Shown: positions 54,094-63,770 of the stretch, piece after piece
Position numbering within the stretch: the first letter of the stretch is position 1
Layout: each line of letters begins with the position of its first letter
Assembly: GCA_021292165.1 (NCBI GenBank)
Contig: CM037877.1
Coordinates: forward strand, 164,388,742-164,452,741
Direction: 5' to 3'
Length of the DNA stretch: 64,000 nucleotides
Source of the DNA: Shinisaurus crocodilurus
Lineage: Eukaryota > Chordata > Lepidosauria > Squamata > Shinisauridae
Program-made: the position numbers and the translations under genes
Notes under the pieces: model-generated
Told to the model about the DNA's origin: nothing
What the model saw: the letters and a program-made list of their open reading frames with translations, nothing else
Database searches by the model: none

Positions 54094-54099
54094 TTTTAC
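54064..54099. repeat. (TC)n followed by a T run
   Basis: About eleven TC units, then T-rich sequence. Confidence 0.9.
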
Positions 54100-55001
54100 A
54101 AGATTGAGATCATAAGTGGATGTCTAATATTTTTACCTTTGAGTAAGCTACATTGGAGATACCACCTAGAATTAATGTCACAGCAAAGCTGAAAAGAGAA
54201 ATTCTAGAATCTTTCACTTTATAATGACTAAAACATTTTAAAAAAAGCTAAGTATGGGCTTATTCTTGGAATTTCTCAGTTCTGTATGGAATTGCTAATG
54301 TAGCTTATCCTTTGGAAAGATTAGATTCATTGGACAGGCAACAAATGGTAAGTTCTTTTAACTGTTTGAAGATACTCTGTGTCTGTATCTGAGAAGCTGC
54401 TATAGCATAATAAAACCAGCAGTCTCTCTTCCATAAAGGTGTCAGGAAGCAGTTGCAAAATGAAACTCACTGATGTTGAGTAGTAGCATTTTCTTTTGGA
54501 AAAGAGAATCGTTTGGCTGGGTAAGTAGCTGCCCTTTGAATGAAATTAGATAGAAGATATGTAATTTGTGGCTCTTTTTTTTTTTTTTTGCTTCTGACTG
54601 CCAAGGTCATTTCAGTTTCCATGCATTAATCACAGAGGCTGGGATCTATGGAGCTGTGGAATTAAGTCCATGCTTTGGGTTTGTATTACTCAAACCACAG
54701 CTGCTGCATCCTACTGCCTGGCCAACTACTTTTGAAAGTGAGGTCATCTCAGTGGCTTCCTTTACTGTCTAGTCACCAGTCCAACAGTTCCCAGGTTAAG
54801 CTTGGAACTCCACACTCTGCGCTTCCATGCAATTTAGACAAAGAGGTGTCAGGGTGGCACATGAAGTTGTCTACTTATGAGGAAGCCATGTAGCACACCA
54901 CGACAAGCAGCAGCCAGCTAAGTGCCTTCCCTGTAAGCAAATCATCCTGCTCAGCATGGTGTAAATTGTGGATTTAGCTCTATCCCCACAAACAGAAAGG
55001 T

Positions 55002-55037
<36 letters not shown>

Positions 55038-55330
55038 AGACCCTGCCTGAGACTAGAGATAAAGGAAAGGTTTCTTTTGCTAGCACTGGCAAGAGAAACC
55101 CCTGCCTGTGGTGTAGTCAGAATCTGCTTGGCCTGCGAAGTGCTCCAGATCCTCCAGTTGGCCTGATAGAGAAGGCAGCCTGATCTACCATGTGAATGCT
55201 TGCAGGGTTAGCACCAGGCATGTGAGTGATTGCAGGATTATCCTCAGTCCACTCAGGCAGGCCAGCTGGGAATCACAGGAAGGCTTCCCCTTCCTGCTCA
55301 GCTTTGCCACAACAACATGAGTCTTCATGG
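54100..55330. other. No gene seen; contains a (GT)n array
   Basis: (GT)n lies at 54997-55037. The rest is unique, with a T17 run near 54575. Confidence 0.45.
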
Positions 55331-55334
55331 GGGC

Positions 55335-55530
55335 TGTGCTGCGTTCCTGACCCGCTTCAATGATTGTTGACCCTTGCCTGTTCTTGACTCTGCTGCCGCC
55401 ACCGCCGCTGGTCCTTGCTTGTGTTTGCCTCCCGCCTGTTCCCGACTCCATTTCTGCCTCTGGTCCTGCAACACCCTCTCCTGTGTTTGATCCTTGCCTG
55501 CTATTGTTGCACAAATATGCTCTGAATTCT
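55335..55530 (+). other. Possible LTR-derived pyrimidine-rich stretch
   Basis: Repeated words of the type 'gacccttgcctg', 'ttcttgactctg' and 'ttcccgactccatttctgcc' resemble U5 regions of some LTR elements. A similar stretch lies at 63400-63560. No ends found. Confidence 0.3.
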
Positions 55531-55547
55531 TTCCCCAGAGAACATGC

Positions 55548-55607
55548 TGGGGCATGCTGGGAGTGGTAGGCCAAAAACATCTGGGGACCCAAGGTTGGAG
55601 AACACTG
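55548..55607 (+). mobile_element. Half of a palindromic hAT-like MITE
   Basis: 'ggggcatgctgggagtgg' through 'gttggagaacactg' matches the right half of the element at 20346-20466. The left half is missing. Confidence 0.75.
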
Positions 55608-55614
55608 CATTAGG

Positions 55615-56268
55615 GTGTCATGAAAATGTTCTAGCTGTAGGTTAGTGCAGCCCAGAGAGTGATGGTGAGGGCTGTCCTGCCCCCATGGAAACTCCCGTAA
55701 TCTCCAGAGTAGAGACTTTCAATATACCCTTTTATCTGAAGCGCTCACCCCCTGCTCTACACAACATACTCAGACTTTAAATAATATGGTGCAAAAACAT
55801 ACACCAAAAGGTTTGTTTACCTTGGAATCGTGAAGGGTATGATAGAATCCTAGTATCTATGGGAGCAGACGCTTCAGCAGTGCACGATATGAAGCTGCAG
55901 CTAACGCAAGCAGTTGGAATGGTCACACACACAAAAGCCTGTTTCCTAGCAATTAAAATGATAAGTTGCCTATGATTACACCGTGGAACTTGGCAGTTGG
56001 GTGATGATAAGAAGACAGCAGGGTGCGAAAGAACTAATACAACTTCACTAGCTGGACACTGCCCATATCTGTTTGTGAAAGGCTTTGGCTGAGTTTGCTG
56101 AGCAGCTCCTAAAATACCCGCTTTGCTCAGATGCTCGAACAATTGCTTGCATTGCTCAGATCACCTCCAGCACAATTTCCAAACGCATATAGACATGCTT
56201 ATTGGAAGCAATGGAGGCACTTCTGTTGTTGCTATCCCTGCAGTGAGCAGGGTCTTCACCGCCTTGCA
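55615..56268. other. No gene seen
   Basis: Unique sequence. The 121-residue minus frame at 55777-56142 shows no motif. Confidence 0.4.
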
Positions 56269-56277
56269 GTTGCCATC

Positions 56278-56442
56278 CAGGACCGGTGCAAGGCAGTTTG
56301 GTGCCCTAGGCAAGATCAGATATTTAGTGCCCCCCCTTCCCACTTGAGAGCGCTGTATTTTTTTTCAAGGCGTTTCTGGTGCCCTCTTTAGCCCTGCGCC
56401 CTAGGCAGCTGCCTAGTTGGCCTAATGGTAGCACCGGCCCTG
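56278..56442 (-). mobile_element. hAT-like element with exact 8-bp duplication
   Basis: CAGGACCGGTGCAAGG and 'taatggtagcaccggccctg' are inverted ends. TTGCCATC is duplicated at 56270-56277 and 56443-56450. Inner arms 'ggtgccctaggcaa' and 'gcgccctaggcagctgcc' also match. Confidence 0.92.
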
Positions 56443-56450
56443 TTGCCATC

Positions 56451-56983
56451 CCTAGCTGCTGCAGAAGGAGGGGAATACCTCATCATTTCCAAAGAAATGT
56501 TTTCTCAGACTTCATGACTAATCTCCCTGCCAAACTGATCATCGGTGAGTACCTGTGTCCAAGGTTTTCATGATTTAAGTCTGGGATTCAGTAAACATCT
56601 CATCTCCTTCCCCCATTAGATGGTTGCTGAAGGGCACTCCGTATCCCATAACACTCCCTTATCAAGGCTTTCCAATTAATGAACCTGCGAAGGCTGTCCT
56701 TCTGTTCTTAATTTCTTAAATGTGACCTGTCCCCTTGAAAGAAATGTTGAGATGGAGGAGATTGTGGTGGCAGTGGTGATGGTTGGGGATTACTGATATA
56801 CATTGGGCTTCTGCCATCCTCTGGCTGGAGGAGATTATGAAGGTGTAACATTGTGGTTTTAAGCTGGGTCAGTAGGAGCCCATGAATCTTGGTTCCTGTG
56901 AGCACAGCATTACATTCAAAGGGTCTACAAAGGAGAAAGAAGTCCATAATAGTCCTCACCTATTGGGATTGCTTCTCCTTAGA
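56451..56983. other. No gene seen
   Basis: Unique sequence before a (TTTA)n run. Confidence 0.5.
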
Positions 56984-56985
56984 AT

Positions 56986-57030
56986 TTTTTATTTATTTAT
57001 TTATTTATTACATAAATAAATAATTTATTT
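56986..57030. repeat. (TTTA)n / (AAAT)n inverted microsatellite
   Basis: (TTTA)n runs straight into (AAAT)n, forming a palindromic AT repeat. Confidence 0.85.
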
Positions 57031-57034
57031 ATTA

Positions 57035-57240
57035 TGTTAGACTGGGACTCAGGAGGTCTGGGTTCTAGTCCCTGCTCGGCCATGAAACTCACTGGGTGAC
57101 TTTGGGCCAGTCACTGACTCTCAGCCTAACCTACCTCACAGGGTTGTTGTGAGGATAAAATGGAGAGGAGGATTATGTAAACTGCCTTGGGTTCCTTGAA
57201 GGAAAAAAGGCGGGGTATAAATATAACAAATAAATAAATA
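57035..57240 (+). mobile_element. MIR-like SINE with L2-type tail, best copy
   Basis: 'ggtctgggttctagtccctg', 'ctcactgggtgactttgggc', 'cctcacagggttgttgtgag' and 'gtaaactgccttggg' lead to 'ggcggggtataaat' and an AAAT tail. It has the core order of MIR plus an L2-style end. Confidence 0.75.
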
Positions 57241-57245
57241 CATAC

Positions 57246-57600
57246 ATTTTTAAACTTCCCAATAGCCGAAGCTCTCTGGGTGGCTCACAATTAAAACCAC
57301 ACAATACAACACAATAAAATATAATATAAAAGACTCGATAGCCTTGTAGGCTCCTTCCAACTCTATGAAATCTATGAAAACTACAGTATAAATTAAAAAT
57401 AAAAACCAAAATAAAACCTAGCAGCCGTGCAAAGCTTTAAAATGCAACAACAGATTTAAAGCAACATACCGAAAGACTAAAATGCCAGGGAACATGAGAA
57501 GTTCTTCACCTGGCACTGAAAAGGCCACAATGTAGGTGCCAGGCATACCTTTCCGGGGAGCTCATTACACAACTGGGCGGGGGGCAGTAGGAACTATATC
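57246..57600 (-). mobile_element. L2/CR1-type LINE 3' end
   Basis: The left end 'aatagccgaagctctctggg' is the complement of the LINE terminus. The A-rich 3' UTR spans 57290-57470, then comes the coding block that translates on the minus strand as NELPGKVCLAPTLWPF and QVKNFSCSLAF, the L2-type C-terminus. A 45-bp SINE tail fragment interrupts it at about 57331-57376. Confidence 0.75.
57331..57376 (+). mobile_element. Tail fragment of the 5S-headed SINE/CR1 type
   Basis: 'gactcgatagccttgtaggc' and 'tccttccaactctatgaaat' are the 3' end of that SINE. The surrounding LINE 3' UTR resumes directly after it. Confidence 0.75.
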
Positions 57601-57625
57601 AGCCTTCCCCAACATGGCACCCTCA
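57601..57625 (+). mobile_element. Truncated hAT-like MITE end
   Basis: CAGCCTTCCCCAACATGGC is the family start. It stops where the 5S-headed SINE begins. Confidence 0.45.
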
Positions 57626-57776
57626 TAGATCATAGAGTTGGAAGGGCCATCGAGTCCCACCCCCTGCTCAATGCAGGAAACTAGAGGAGGGGTCTCCCAT
57701 CCAAGTAATCACCAGGCTTGACCCTGGTAGCTTTCCACGCTCAGACAAGCTGAGCCAGCATAAGCCACAGGCCTGT
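57626..57776 (-). mobile_element. 5S rRNA-headed SINE with CR1-like tail
   Basis: The minus strand reads 'acaggcctgtggcttatg', 'cagcttgtctgagcgtgg', 'aaagctaccagggtcaagcc', then the CR1-type tail. The full 5S head is present with a few changes, including a deletion in the tail segment ('gaagggccatcgagtccc'). Confidence 0.88.
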
Positions 57777-57854
57777 ATATTTGGGAACTCTTCAGTGTTT
57801 ACTTGCTTATTTCCCTTAGGTGTTAATTGACTAGGTCAGAAGCGGCTTTGCAAT
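57777..57854. other. Spacer between two 5S-headed SINEs
   Basis: About 80 bp of unique sequence separating two SINE copies in the same orientation. Confidence 0.6.
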
Positions 57855-57857
57855 TCA

Positions 57858-58047
57858 TAGATTTCATAGATAGATTTCATAGATCATAGAGTTGGAAGGA
57901 GCCTACAAGCCGGCTATCGAGTCCAACCCCCTGCTCAATGCAGGAAACTAGAGGAGGGGTCTCCCATCCAAGTAATAACCAGGCCTGATCCTGCTTAGCT
58001 TTCCACGCTCAGACAAGCTGAGCCAGCGTGAGCCACAGGCCTGTACC
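57858..58047 (-). mobile_element. 5S rRNA-headed SINE with CR1-like tail and tail repeats
   Basis: Same structure as the copy at 33973. At the tail end the plus strand shows 'tcatagatttcatagat' repeated, which is the 8-bp-type terminal repeat typical of CR1 ends. The head ends at 'ccacaggcctgta'. Confidence 0.9.
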
Positions 58048-58049
58048 CT

Positions 58050-58307
58050 CAAGGAAGAGTATGTTCAGTAATGGAAAGGGTAGGAGCGAAGAACCAAGCT
58101 ATATGGCAGGTAAAATAATGTGAGACTGCATTTCCTGTCTGCTTTTTTTTTTTTTAATAGCAGTCATCAGGGCAGGGCCTGATCAAGATTGGAACTGTGG
58201 CACATAGGAACTGGAGTTTAAGGCTGGATTTAATAAATAACTTTCTGGGTAAACATACATAGGTTGCAGTCCTTGGGATTTCTGATTTACTTTTAATACA
58301 GTATGAG

Positions 58308-58340
<33 letters not shown>

Positions 58341-59190
58341 ACATTTTTTTTAGAGCTGCACAGCCATCCTCTTTATCTTCTTCACCTTTTAGGACCAAAC
58401 TAGATGAAACGTAGAATTGGATTTCATGCATCTCTGAAAATAAAGGAGCAACTGAGGGTGTAAGACCTAACTGGGACTTTGGCACAGAGGGAGGGGTGTC
58501 TAATGCTCCACCCCCATGGCATGTACTGTGGACCAAATGAAAATTGCCCCCCAAGCTGTTATTCCATGGGCCGGGGGAAAGGGAAAATCATGGCTTGAGG
58601 GAAGTGAGTTTTGGTGAGACCTTGGCATGCGGGAGGAGACCCCCTGTGTGCCAGGGTCCTGATCATGATTGGGCCTTACCCTTTGTCAATAATAAAAACA
58701 AAAACCTGCCCCAAACCCAACTCAATATTCAGTGTAGCTCTTACTTGAAAAAAATAAAATAAAACCTGGCATGCATTTCACAATAAATGCTGCTTACATT
58801 TCGCATCCCAATTGTTCAAGTTAGTGAAGTTTTCCCAATTAACTATAGCTTTATTGCTCATTCTGAGTATTGCTCTTCCTGGAAAGGTATTATTCAAGGC
58901 TGTCACCATGGCTCTTCAACGTCTCTCATTCCAAAGGATATCACTTATTCTTGCACAAATAAAGAGCCATGAAATCAAAGGGGACAGAAAGTGTTCTCGA
59001 AGAAAGAACGACTCTGGCAATCTTTCTGCATGTATAATATTATTAATATGCTCACAATTTAAGGCCTTTGGGTAAAATAGAAAGCACCTAAGTAATTTAA
59101 TTACATTTTGATGGAGGCTTAGGCTGGCAGAATCGGCAGCATCTTCTTTCTAACACAATGATAAATTTTCAGGCACACTTAGGCTGCAAT
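58050..59190. other. No gene seen; contains (ATC)n
   Basis: (ATC)n lies at 58306-58340. The 123-residue minus frame at 58183-58554 reads through this microsatellite (poly-Asp) and is not supported as a gene. Confidence 0.45.
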
Positions 59191-59191
59191 T

Positions 59192-59400
59192 GAACATAGA
59201 AGGCTGACACATGCTGTCAGAACACTGGTCCATCTAGCTGAGTGTTATCCTTTTACAAGCAGTAGCTCTCCAGGGGCTTAGGTTGAGGTCTTTCCTAGCG
59301 CCTGCTGCATTAGGACCTTCCAACTGGAGCTGGTGGGGGGTTGAACCAGGAACCTTCTACATGAAGCACATAAGCTCTATCACTGAGTTATGGTTCCTCA
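59192..59400 (-). mobile_element. Full-length tRNA-headed SINE, minus strand
   Basis: On the minus strand the head 'aaccataactcagtgataga' and 'ggttcctggttcaacccc' gives A and B boxes, the body includes 'gctaggaaagacc' and 'ctggagagctactgc', and the tail ends 'gtcagccttctatgttc'. Confidence 0.85.
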
Positions 59401-59671
59401 AGATGTACATGCCCCAGAAATATTTTAATCAGTGTCGGGCCAACTCTCGAAAAGCAGGTTATGATAGATGGCCCTGATCTACCTGCCTATTGCATCTGAA
59501 TGTTGTGTATCGCCTAGAAGTTCAGTTCAGTTTTCTTTTGACCGGCATCATCTCAAGCTCTACAGCATGTAATGCTTCTTCTTAGAGGGTTTCTGAACAA
59601 ACTTATTGACTAAGTAAGATGCACATGATTAGCTTTGTAAGAGTTGAATGGACAGCTCTCCTAAAGGTTAA
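59401..59671. other. No gene seen
   Basis: Unique sequence. Confidence 0.5.
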
Positions 59672-59675
59672 TTAA

Positions 59676-59810
59676 GGATGCAATCCTATGCATGTTTAGA
59701 CAGAAAAAAGGCCTACAACTCCCAGCATGCCCCAGCTAGCCATGCTGGCTTGGGGCATGTGGGGAGTTGTAGGCCTTTTTTTCTGTCTAAACATGCATAG
59801 GATTGTGCCT
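59676..59810. mobile_element. Palindromic Harbinger-like MITE, TAA duplication
   Basis: GGATGCAATCCTATGCATG and 'catgcataggattgtgcct' are inverted ends, with TAA on both sides (59673-59675 and 59811-59813). The arms 'gcctacaactcccagcatgc' and 'ggggagttgtaggcc' pair almost fully. Confidence 0.9.
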
Positions 59811-59867
59811 TAAGTCAAGCTATTTCCATCATTTCAAGAGTTCACAAGGCAACTGAGATAGGACTTA

Positions 59868-60158
59868 GGGTGATATCCAATACTGCCACTGCACCTCCCC
59901 TAGTTCTGTTGTGCCCACGGGACCTACTGCTATCACAACAGGAACTATCACTTCTGAAAGCAACCCCAGAAATAAGTAGAAACGCTTGTTTCCAGAATGG
60001 GACAGGTTAGTGGAACTCCCTTCTGCAAGCTCCACTGAGCTGCCCCATTCCTGAAATTAGTGTTTCTGCTCTTTCCAGTTGCCTGACGAAGTGCTAGCAG
60101 CTTCTCATTGCGCTAGTAGTGGATCTTGCTAGCATGCAGGCAGCACTGGATACTGCAC
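59868..60158. mobile_element. Harbinger-like element, second family, exact TTA duplication
   Basis: GGGTGATATCCAATACTGCC and 'ggcagcactggatactgcac' are inverted ends. TTA lies at 59865-59867 and 60159-60161. The interior contains further inverted words ('gttctgttgtgcccac', 'gctatcacaacagg'). The minus frame at 60094-60279 crosses its end and is not a gene. Confidence 0.8.
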
Positions 60159-60184
60159 TTAGAAACAAAGGACAAAATAAAGAC

Positions 60185-60262
60185 ATCGCCCAGAGTGGCT
60201 GGGTTGCCGGCCAGATGGGCGATCCATAAATGGAACAAATAAAATAAATAAAAATAAGCCTA
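60185..60262 (+). mobile_element. L2/CR1-type LINE 3' tip
   Basis: 'gcccagagtggctgggttgc' and 'cagatgggcgatccataaat' followed by (AAAT)-type tail. Confidence 0.6.
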
Positions 60263-60309
60263 CGCTTCTGCTGCCTCAAGAATAGTATAAAATTGTGTAG
60301 CCCATCCTT

Positions 60310-60385
60310 AGCTCACTGTAAGTCTTACTGTGTTTAATGGGATTTACTTCCAGATAAATGTGAATAGGATTGCCGTACTAGGGAT
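60310..60385. mobile_element. Decayed small palindromic element
   Basis: 'taagtcttactgtg' and 'gggatttacttcc' with 'gaataggattgcc' recall the family at 37764. Weakly supported. Confidence 0.4.
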
Positions 60386-60470
60386 TTTGGCTTACTTTTC
60401 ATATAAATATAGGTCCAGATGACATCACTCTAGTAAGCACTCCCAAGGAAATTCATGACAATGTGAATTA

Positions 60471-60711
60471 CAGTCATGCCTTGGATTGAGAGCATAATTG
60501 GTTCCGGAAAGGTGCTTGTAATCCAAAACACTCTTATATCAAAACGAAATCCCCCCCCCAAAATTGTACAGAGATTTTTAATTTAAGCCATACTACAGTA
60601 CTTGTATTGCAAGACGACGCTTGTATATCAAGTAAAAAAAAAATATTAAATAAATATTAAAAATTTTGCTTGTCTTGCAAACCAAGTTACTTGTAATCCA
60701 AGGTATTACTG
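60471..60711. mobile_element. Tigger-like (pogo/mariner) nonautonomous element
   Basis: CAGTCATGCCTTGGATTGAG and 'ttgtaatccaaggtattactg' are inverted ends of the Tigger type, with inner 'gcttgtaatccaaaacactc' and 'cttgtatatcaagt'. TA precedes the left end; the right flank has decayed to TG. Confidence 0.75.
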
Positions 60712-60714
60712 TGC

Positions 60715-61530
60715 CTCTAATAGCTAACTTAAATCACTAGTAAAACCACAATTCTTGCCCTAAGAAGCACAACCATCACTGTTTTACTGTAGCAATGGTG
60801 ACATCATGTGTCACGGGCCCTTTTTGGATAGTGTCCGTGGCCTATATCACTGCCAGGTACATTCACATACTTTCCCCCTAGCTTAACCATGCCATTTTGA
60901 ACGACCCACCAATTTTCAACTGCTTTTCTGACACCCATCCTTGTTGTGGGGTTGGGTATCGAGCGCTAAACTCACCCTCATTAACATGCCTGCTAGAACT
61001 GAAAGACAAAACAAAACCCAGCAGCCCTTCCATTATGTCACCACTTCTAGCTAGGACTGTGCTTGCTAGCTGTAGCTAGGACTGTGTGGAAGACTGAAAG
61101 GGAATCAGTCATGTTAGTAACATGGGTCTAGATCATTTGGAGTGCCACCACCTCACTGAAATGGCAGACTATAGACTGGTTACTATGGCTGCAACCCTTC
61201 AAGCGTGTCTGCTGCACCCCTCCTCCCAATTAAAAGGAACTTGTGTGAGAACGTCTTTGTATAAGACTGTGTATTTGGGTCAACTTTGTAGGGCATTTTG
61301 AGCCAAATGTTTCCTTGTTTAATATAGCTCTGTAATATAAGCAGAGGAATACATAGGTGACTTCCTTTCAGTTCTCTGTATATCATTAAAAAATTATTGG
61401 ACTATTATTTTCCTCCCAAATTAATCAAAATAATTAAGTCCCAGGCTGAGACCTTACTTGCCACAATTACTGCCTGAAGCTAATTTGTATTGCTGAGTTA
61501 TAAACCTCTGGAACAAAATGGAGTTATATG
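60715..61530. other. No gene seen
   Basis: Unique sequence. 'gctagctgtagctaggactgtg' type short duplications occur near 61048-61085. Confidence 0.45.
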
Positions 61531-61532
61531 GG

Positions 61533-61541
61533 ACACATGTA

Positions 61542-61600
<59 letters not shown>

Positions 61601-61601
61601 T
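61533..61601. repeat. Compound (TG)n(TA)n(GA)n microsatellite
   Basis: Three dinucleotide blocks in direct succession. Confidence 0.95.
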
Positions 61602-61910
61602 GTTCTTGCAGAATGAATGATGTCATTCTAATTTAGAAAAAAGTACACAATGTTATTATGTAATATGCTGGCCATTTACTTTTTACAATTCAGCTGTCAG
61701 CTTACAACATCATTAAACATTTCAGTAGCCTAAACTTCCCCCAGCAGTTCTCAAATCAAATGCTGACATATTTTCTTATTTCGTTAATTGCTATCCCTTT
61801 CTCCCTGGGATGCTGAGAGGAACAAAGTGTCCGAAGATCAGGTCAAAAGCTACATTAGTATAACTTGGTCTCATGTAGGGATGCCATAAAATTAGTCCTC
61901 CTGAAGCCTA
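61602..61910. other. No gene seen
   Basis: Unique AT-rich sequence. Confidence 0.5.
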
Positions 61911-61914
61911 GTCT

Positions 61915-61990
61915 CAGCCGTGTTTACTCAGAAGTAAGTCCCACTGATTTCAGTGCAAATTGCTCCCAAGCAATTGTGCATAAGATTGCA
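61915..61990. mobile_element. Small palindromic element, decayed
   Basis: 'gtttactcagaagtaagtcc' and 'cactgatttcagtg' with a 'cataagattgca' end match the short family at 37764. Confidence 0.5.
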
Positions 61991-62016
61991 AGCTGAGAGA
62001 CCATTCAATCCAATTA

Positions 62017-62425
62017 GGGAGCAGTCCAATGAGGCTGCCCTTAACCCTCCAAACTCAGAGGATTATGGACCTCCTATGCAGGGTGGGAGGAGGGTGGAGG
62101 TGAAGGTTGCCTCCGCCCTCCTCCCACATGCAAAACACTTAGATGGCCATCTAAGTGTTTGGCCTCAGGGCAGGTGGGAAGGAGTGTGAGGCACCTCCAG
62201 GATACTTTGTGTATGCTGGCCAAGCCTGTCTCCTCCCCATCCCGCCTCCTCCCCGCCTCCAAAAGCCCACCTCTCAGGCTGCTCTTGTGACCTCAGACCG
62301 GCAGCTGGCGCGGTTCTTTCCGTGTCAGCTGTGAGGGTGGGAGGGGAGGGTGCTCTGAGTTTCGAGTCCCAGCTCCAAGGTTCTGAGGTCGGAGCGGGGA
62401 CTCCGAACAATTCTATGGCCGTCTA
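62017..62425 (+). mobile_element. GC-rich Harbinger-like element, copy I
   Basis: TTA then GGGAGCAGTCCAATGAGG starts the copy, with 'gggtgggaggagggtgg', 'ggccatctaagtgtttgg' and 'ctccgaacaattctatgg'. The terminal stem and right end seen in copy H are missing after about 62425. Confidence 0.7.
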
Positions 62426-62594
62426 GACACAAATGCCAATGCTGCATCATTGCAGGCTCTAGCTCTATGATGCCACTGTGCTTGCTACCTGTAGTAGCTA
62501 GGACATATATATTTTGGCTTCGACCCTTGGACTGTGATACCGACGACGGCTTATCTTTGTACTGGACGGATTTACGACAGAATTGGTCTTCGAG
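62426..62594. other. No gene seen; short unclassified stretch
   Basis: 'gacccttggactgtgatacc' and 'gtactggacggatttacg' are reminiscent of LTR U5 wording but no ends are visible. Confidence 0.35.
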
Positions 62595-62998
62595 CTGGGG
62601 TGTTGAACTTCTTTCAGCCCAAAAGCTGAATTCCATTTTGGAGAAGCTCTCATTTGTGGCCACATTCCAGTGGTGGGCAGGGCCAAAGGCAAAAGGGGGC
62701 AGGGCCAAAGGCAAAAGGGGGCGGGGTCAAAGGTATGAGGACAAAATACAAAAAGTACCAGCCTATTTTAGCTTAACGCTCTTCCTGTCAGTAAAGAAGC
62801 CTTAGTTAGGAGAGGCATTTCAACCTTTTAGAAAGGGGCGGGGGGGGGGAGAGAAAACTGTGCCAAAGCTGGTGGTTGGTGAAAAGGGGGTGGGGCCAGG
62901 GAAATGGGTGTGGCTATTTGGAGAACCTGGAGGGTTGGGTTGGGAACTCAGATGAGCTGGATTAGGCTCCTGGCTGGCCCAAAGGTTCTGCACCCCTG
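62595..62998 (+). mobile_element. hAT-like element, CAGGGGTGTTGAACC family, long copy
   Basis: CTGGGGTGTTGAACTTC starts it and 'ggttctgcacccctg' ends it. The 8-bp flanks TCTTCGAG and TCTTAGAA match at six of eight positions. The word 'gggccaaaggcaaaaggggg' is repeated in tandem near 62681-62725. Confidence 0.75.
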
Positions 62999-62999
62999 T

Positions 63000-63770
63000 C
63001 TTAGAAGATGCGGAGTCATATAAAGGATCATTAAAGGGATACAAGATAACGCCTGCTTAGAAGGGGGGGCATGAGGGACAGTTTAACCTTTGCCCTTCCA
63101 ACCAGCATCTCCTGCCTGTAACAATTAGTACAATGGCACATATTGCGATGTCATCACGTTCAGAGCCATCCCTTCAAGAAGCAGGCAGTGAAATGGAGAA
63201 TGGATGGAGAAACTTTGAACTCAATCACACAGCTTTCACTCGAGTTGCCAGAGAAACACAGGTTGGAGATGCAGAGATTAAACAGTCCATTTCCTCCCTT
63301 CTGCCCTGGAATATTTGTGGCCCCTTTATGCCCATGTCACAGAACAGCAGCTGCTGCTCCAGCCAGACCTTCCTGGATCCAGCTTCCCTTGACTCTGGAC
63401 TGCTTCCTTGACTGATCCCTGGTGTGAGTACCGTACTTCTGGCCTGAACTTTGACTCTGTTTCTGCCTGCCCCTTGTCTGCTGTGTTGCCTATGATTTGG
63501 ACTGTTGTTCAGACCTTGCCTTTTGCCTGACCCCTGTTTGTCTGACCACCTTGGAGCTCTTGGACCCTTGAAGCTACAGCTGCTGGGCTCAGACTCTGGA
63601 AATATGACAGCAATGGTGAGTACGTAGCCATTCCCATGACCACAGCTGGGAAAAGTGCCACTGTCATCAGGGAAGTGGCTGCTGGCAAAGGCAGAGTGTG
63701 TCTGTGTACAGGCCAGTACACAGGGAGGTTTCCCTGCACCGGAGGCCTCCGATATGGTGTCCTTGTGCAC
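63000..63770. other. No gene seen; part LTR-like
   Basis: 63400-63560 has LTR U5-like wording ('ggcctgaactttgactctg', 'tttgcctgacccctg') similar to 55335-55530. The overlapping 90-92 residue plus frames at 63133-63415 and the 191-residue minus frame at 63225-63800 have no recognised domain. Confidence 0.35.

Noticed and set aside
58183..58554. Minus-strand frame with a poly-aspartate run
   Set aside because: The run is the (ATC)n microsatellite read on the other strand. The flanks have no domain.
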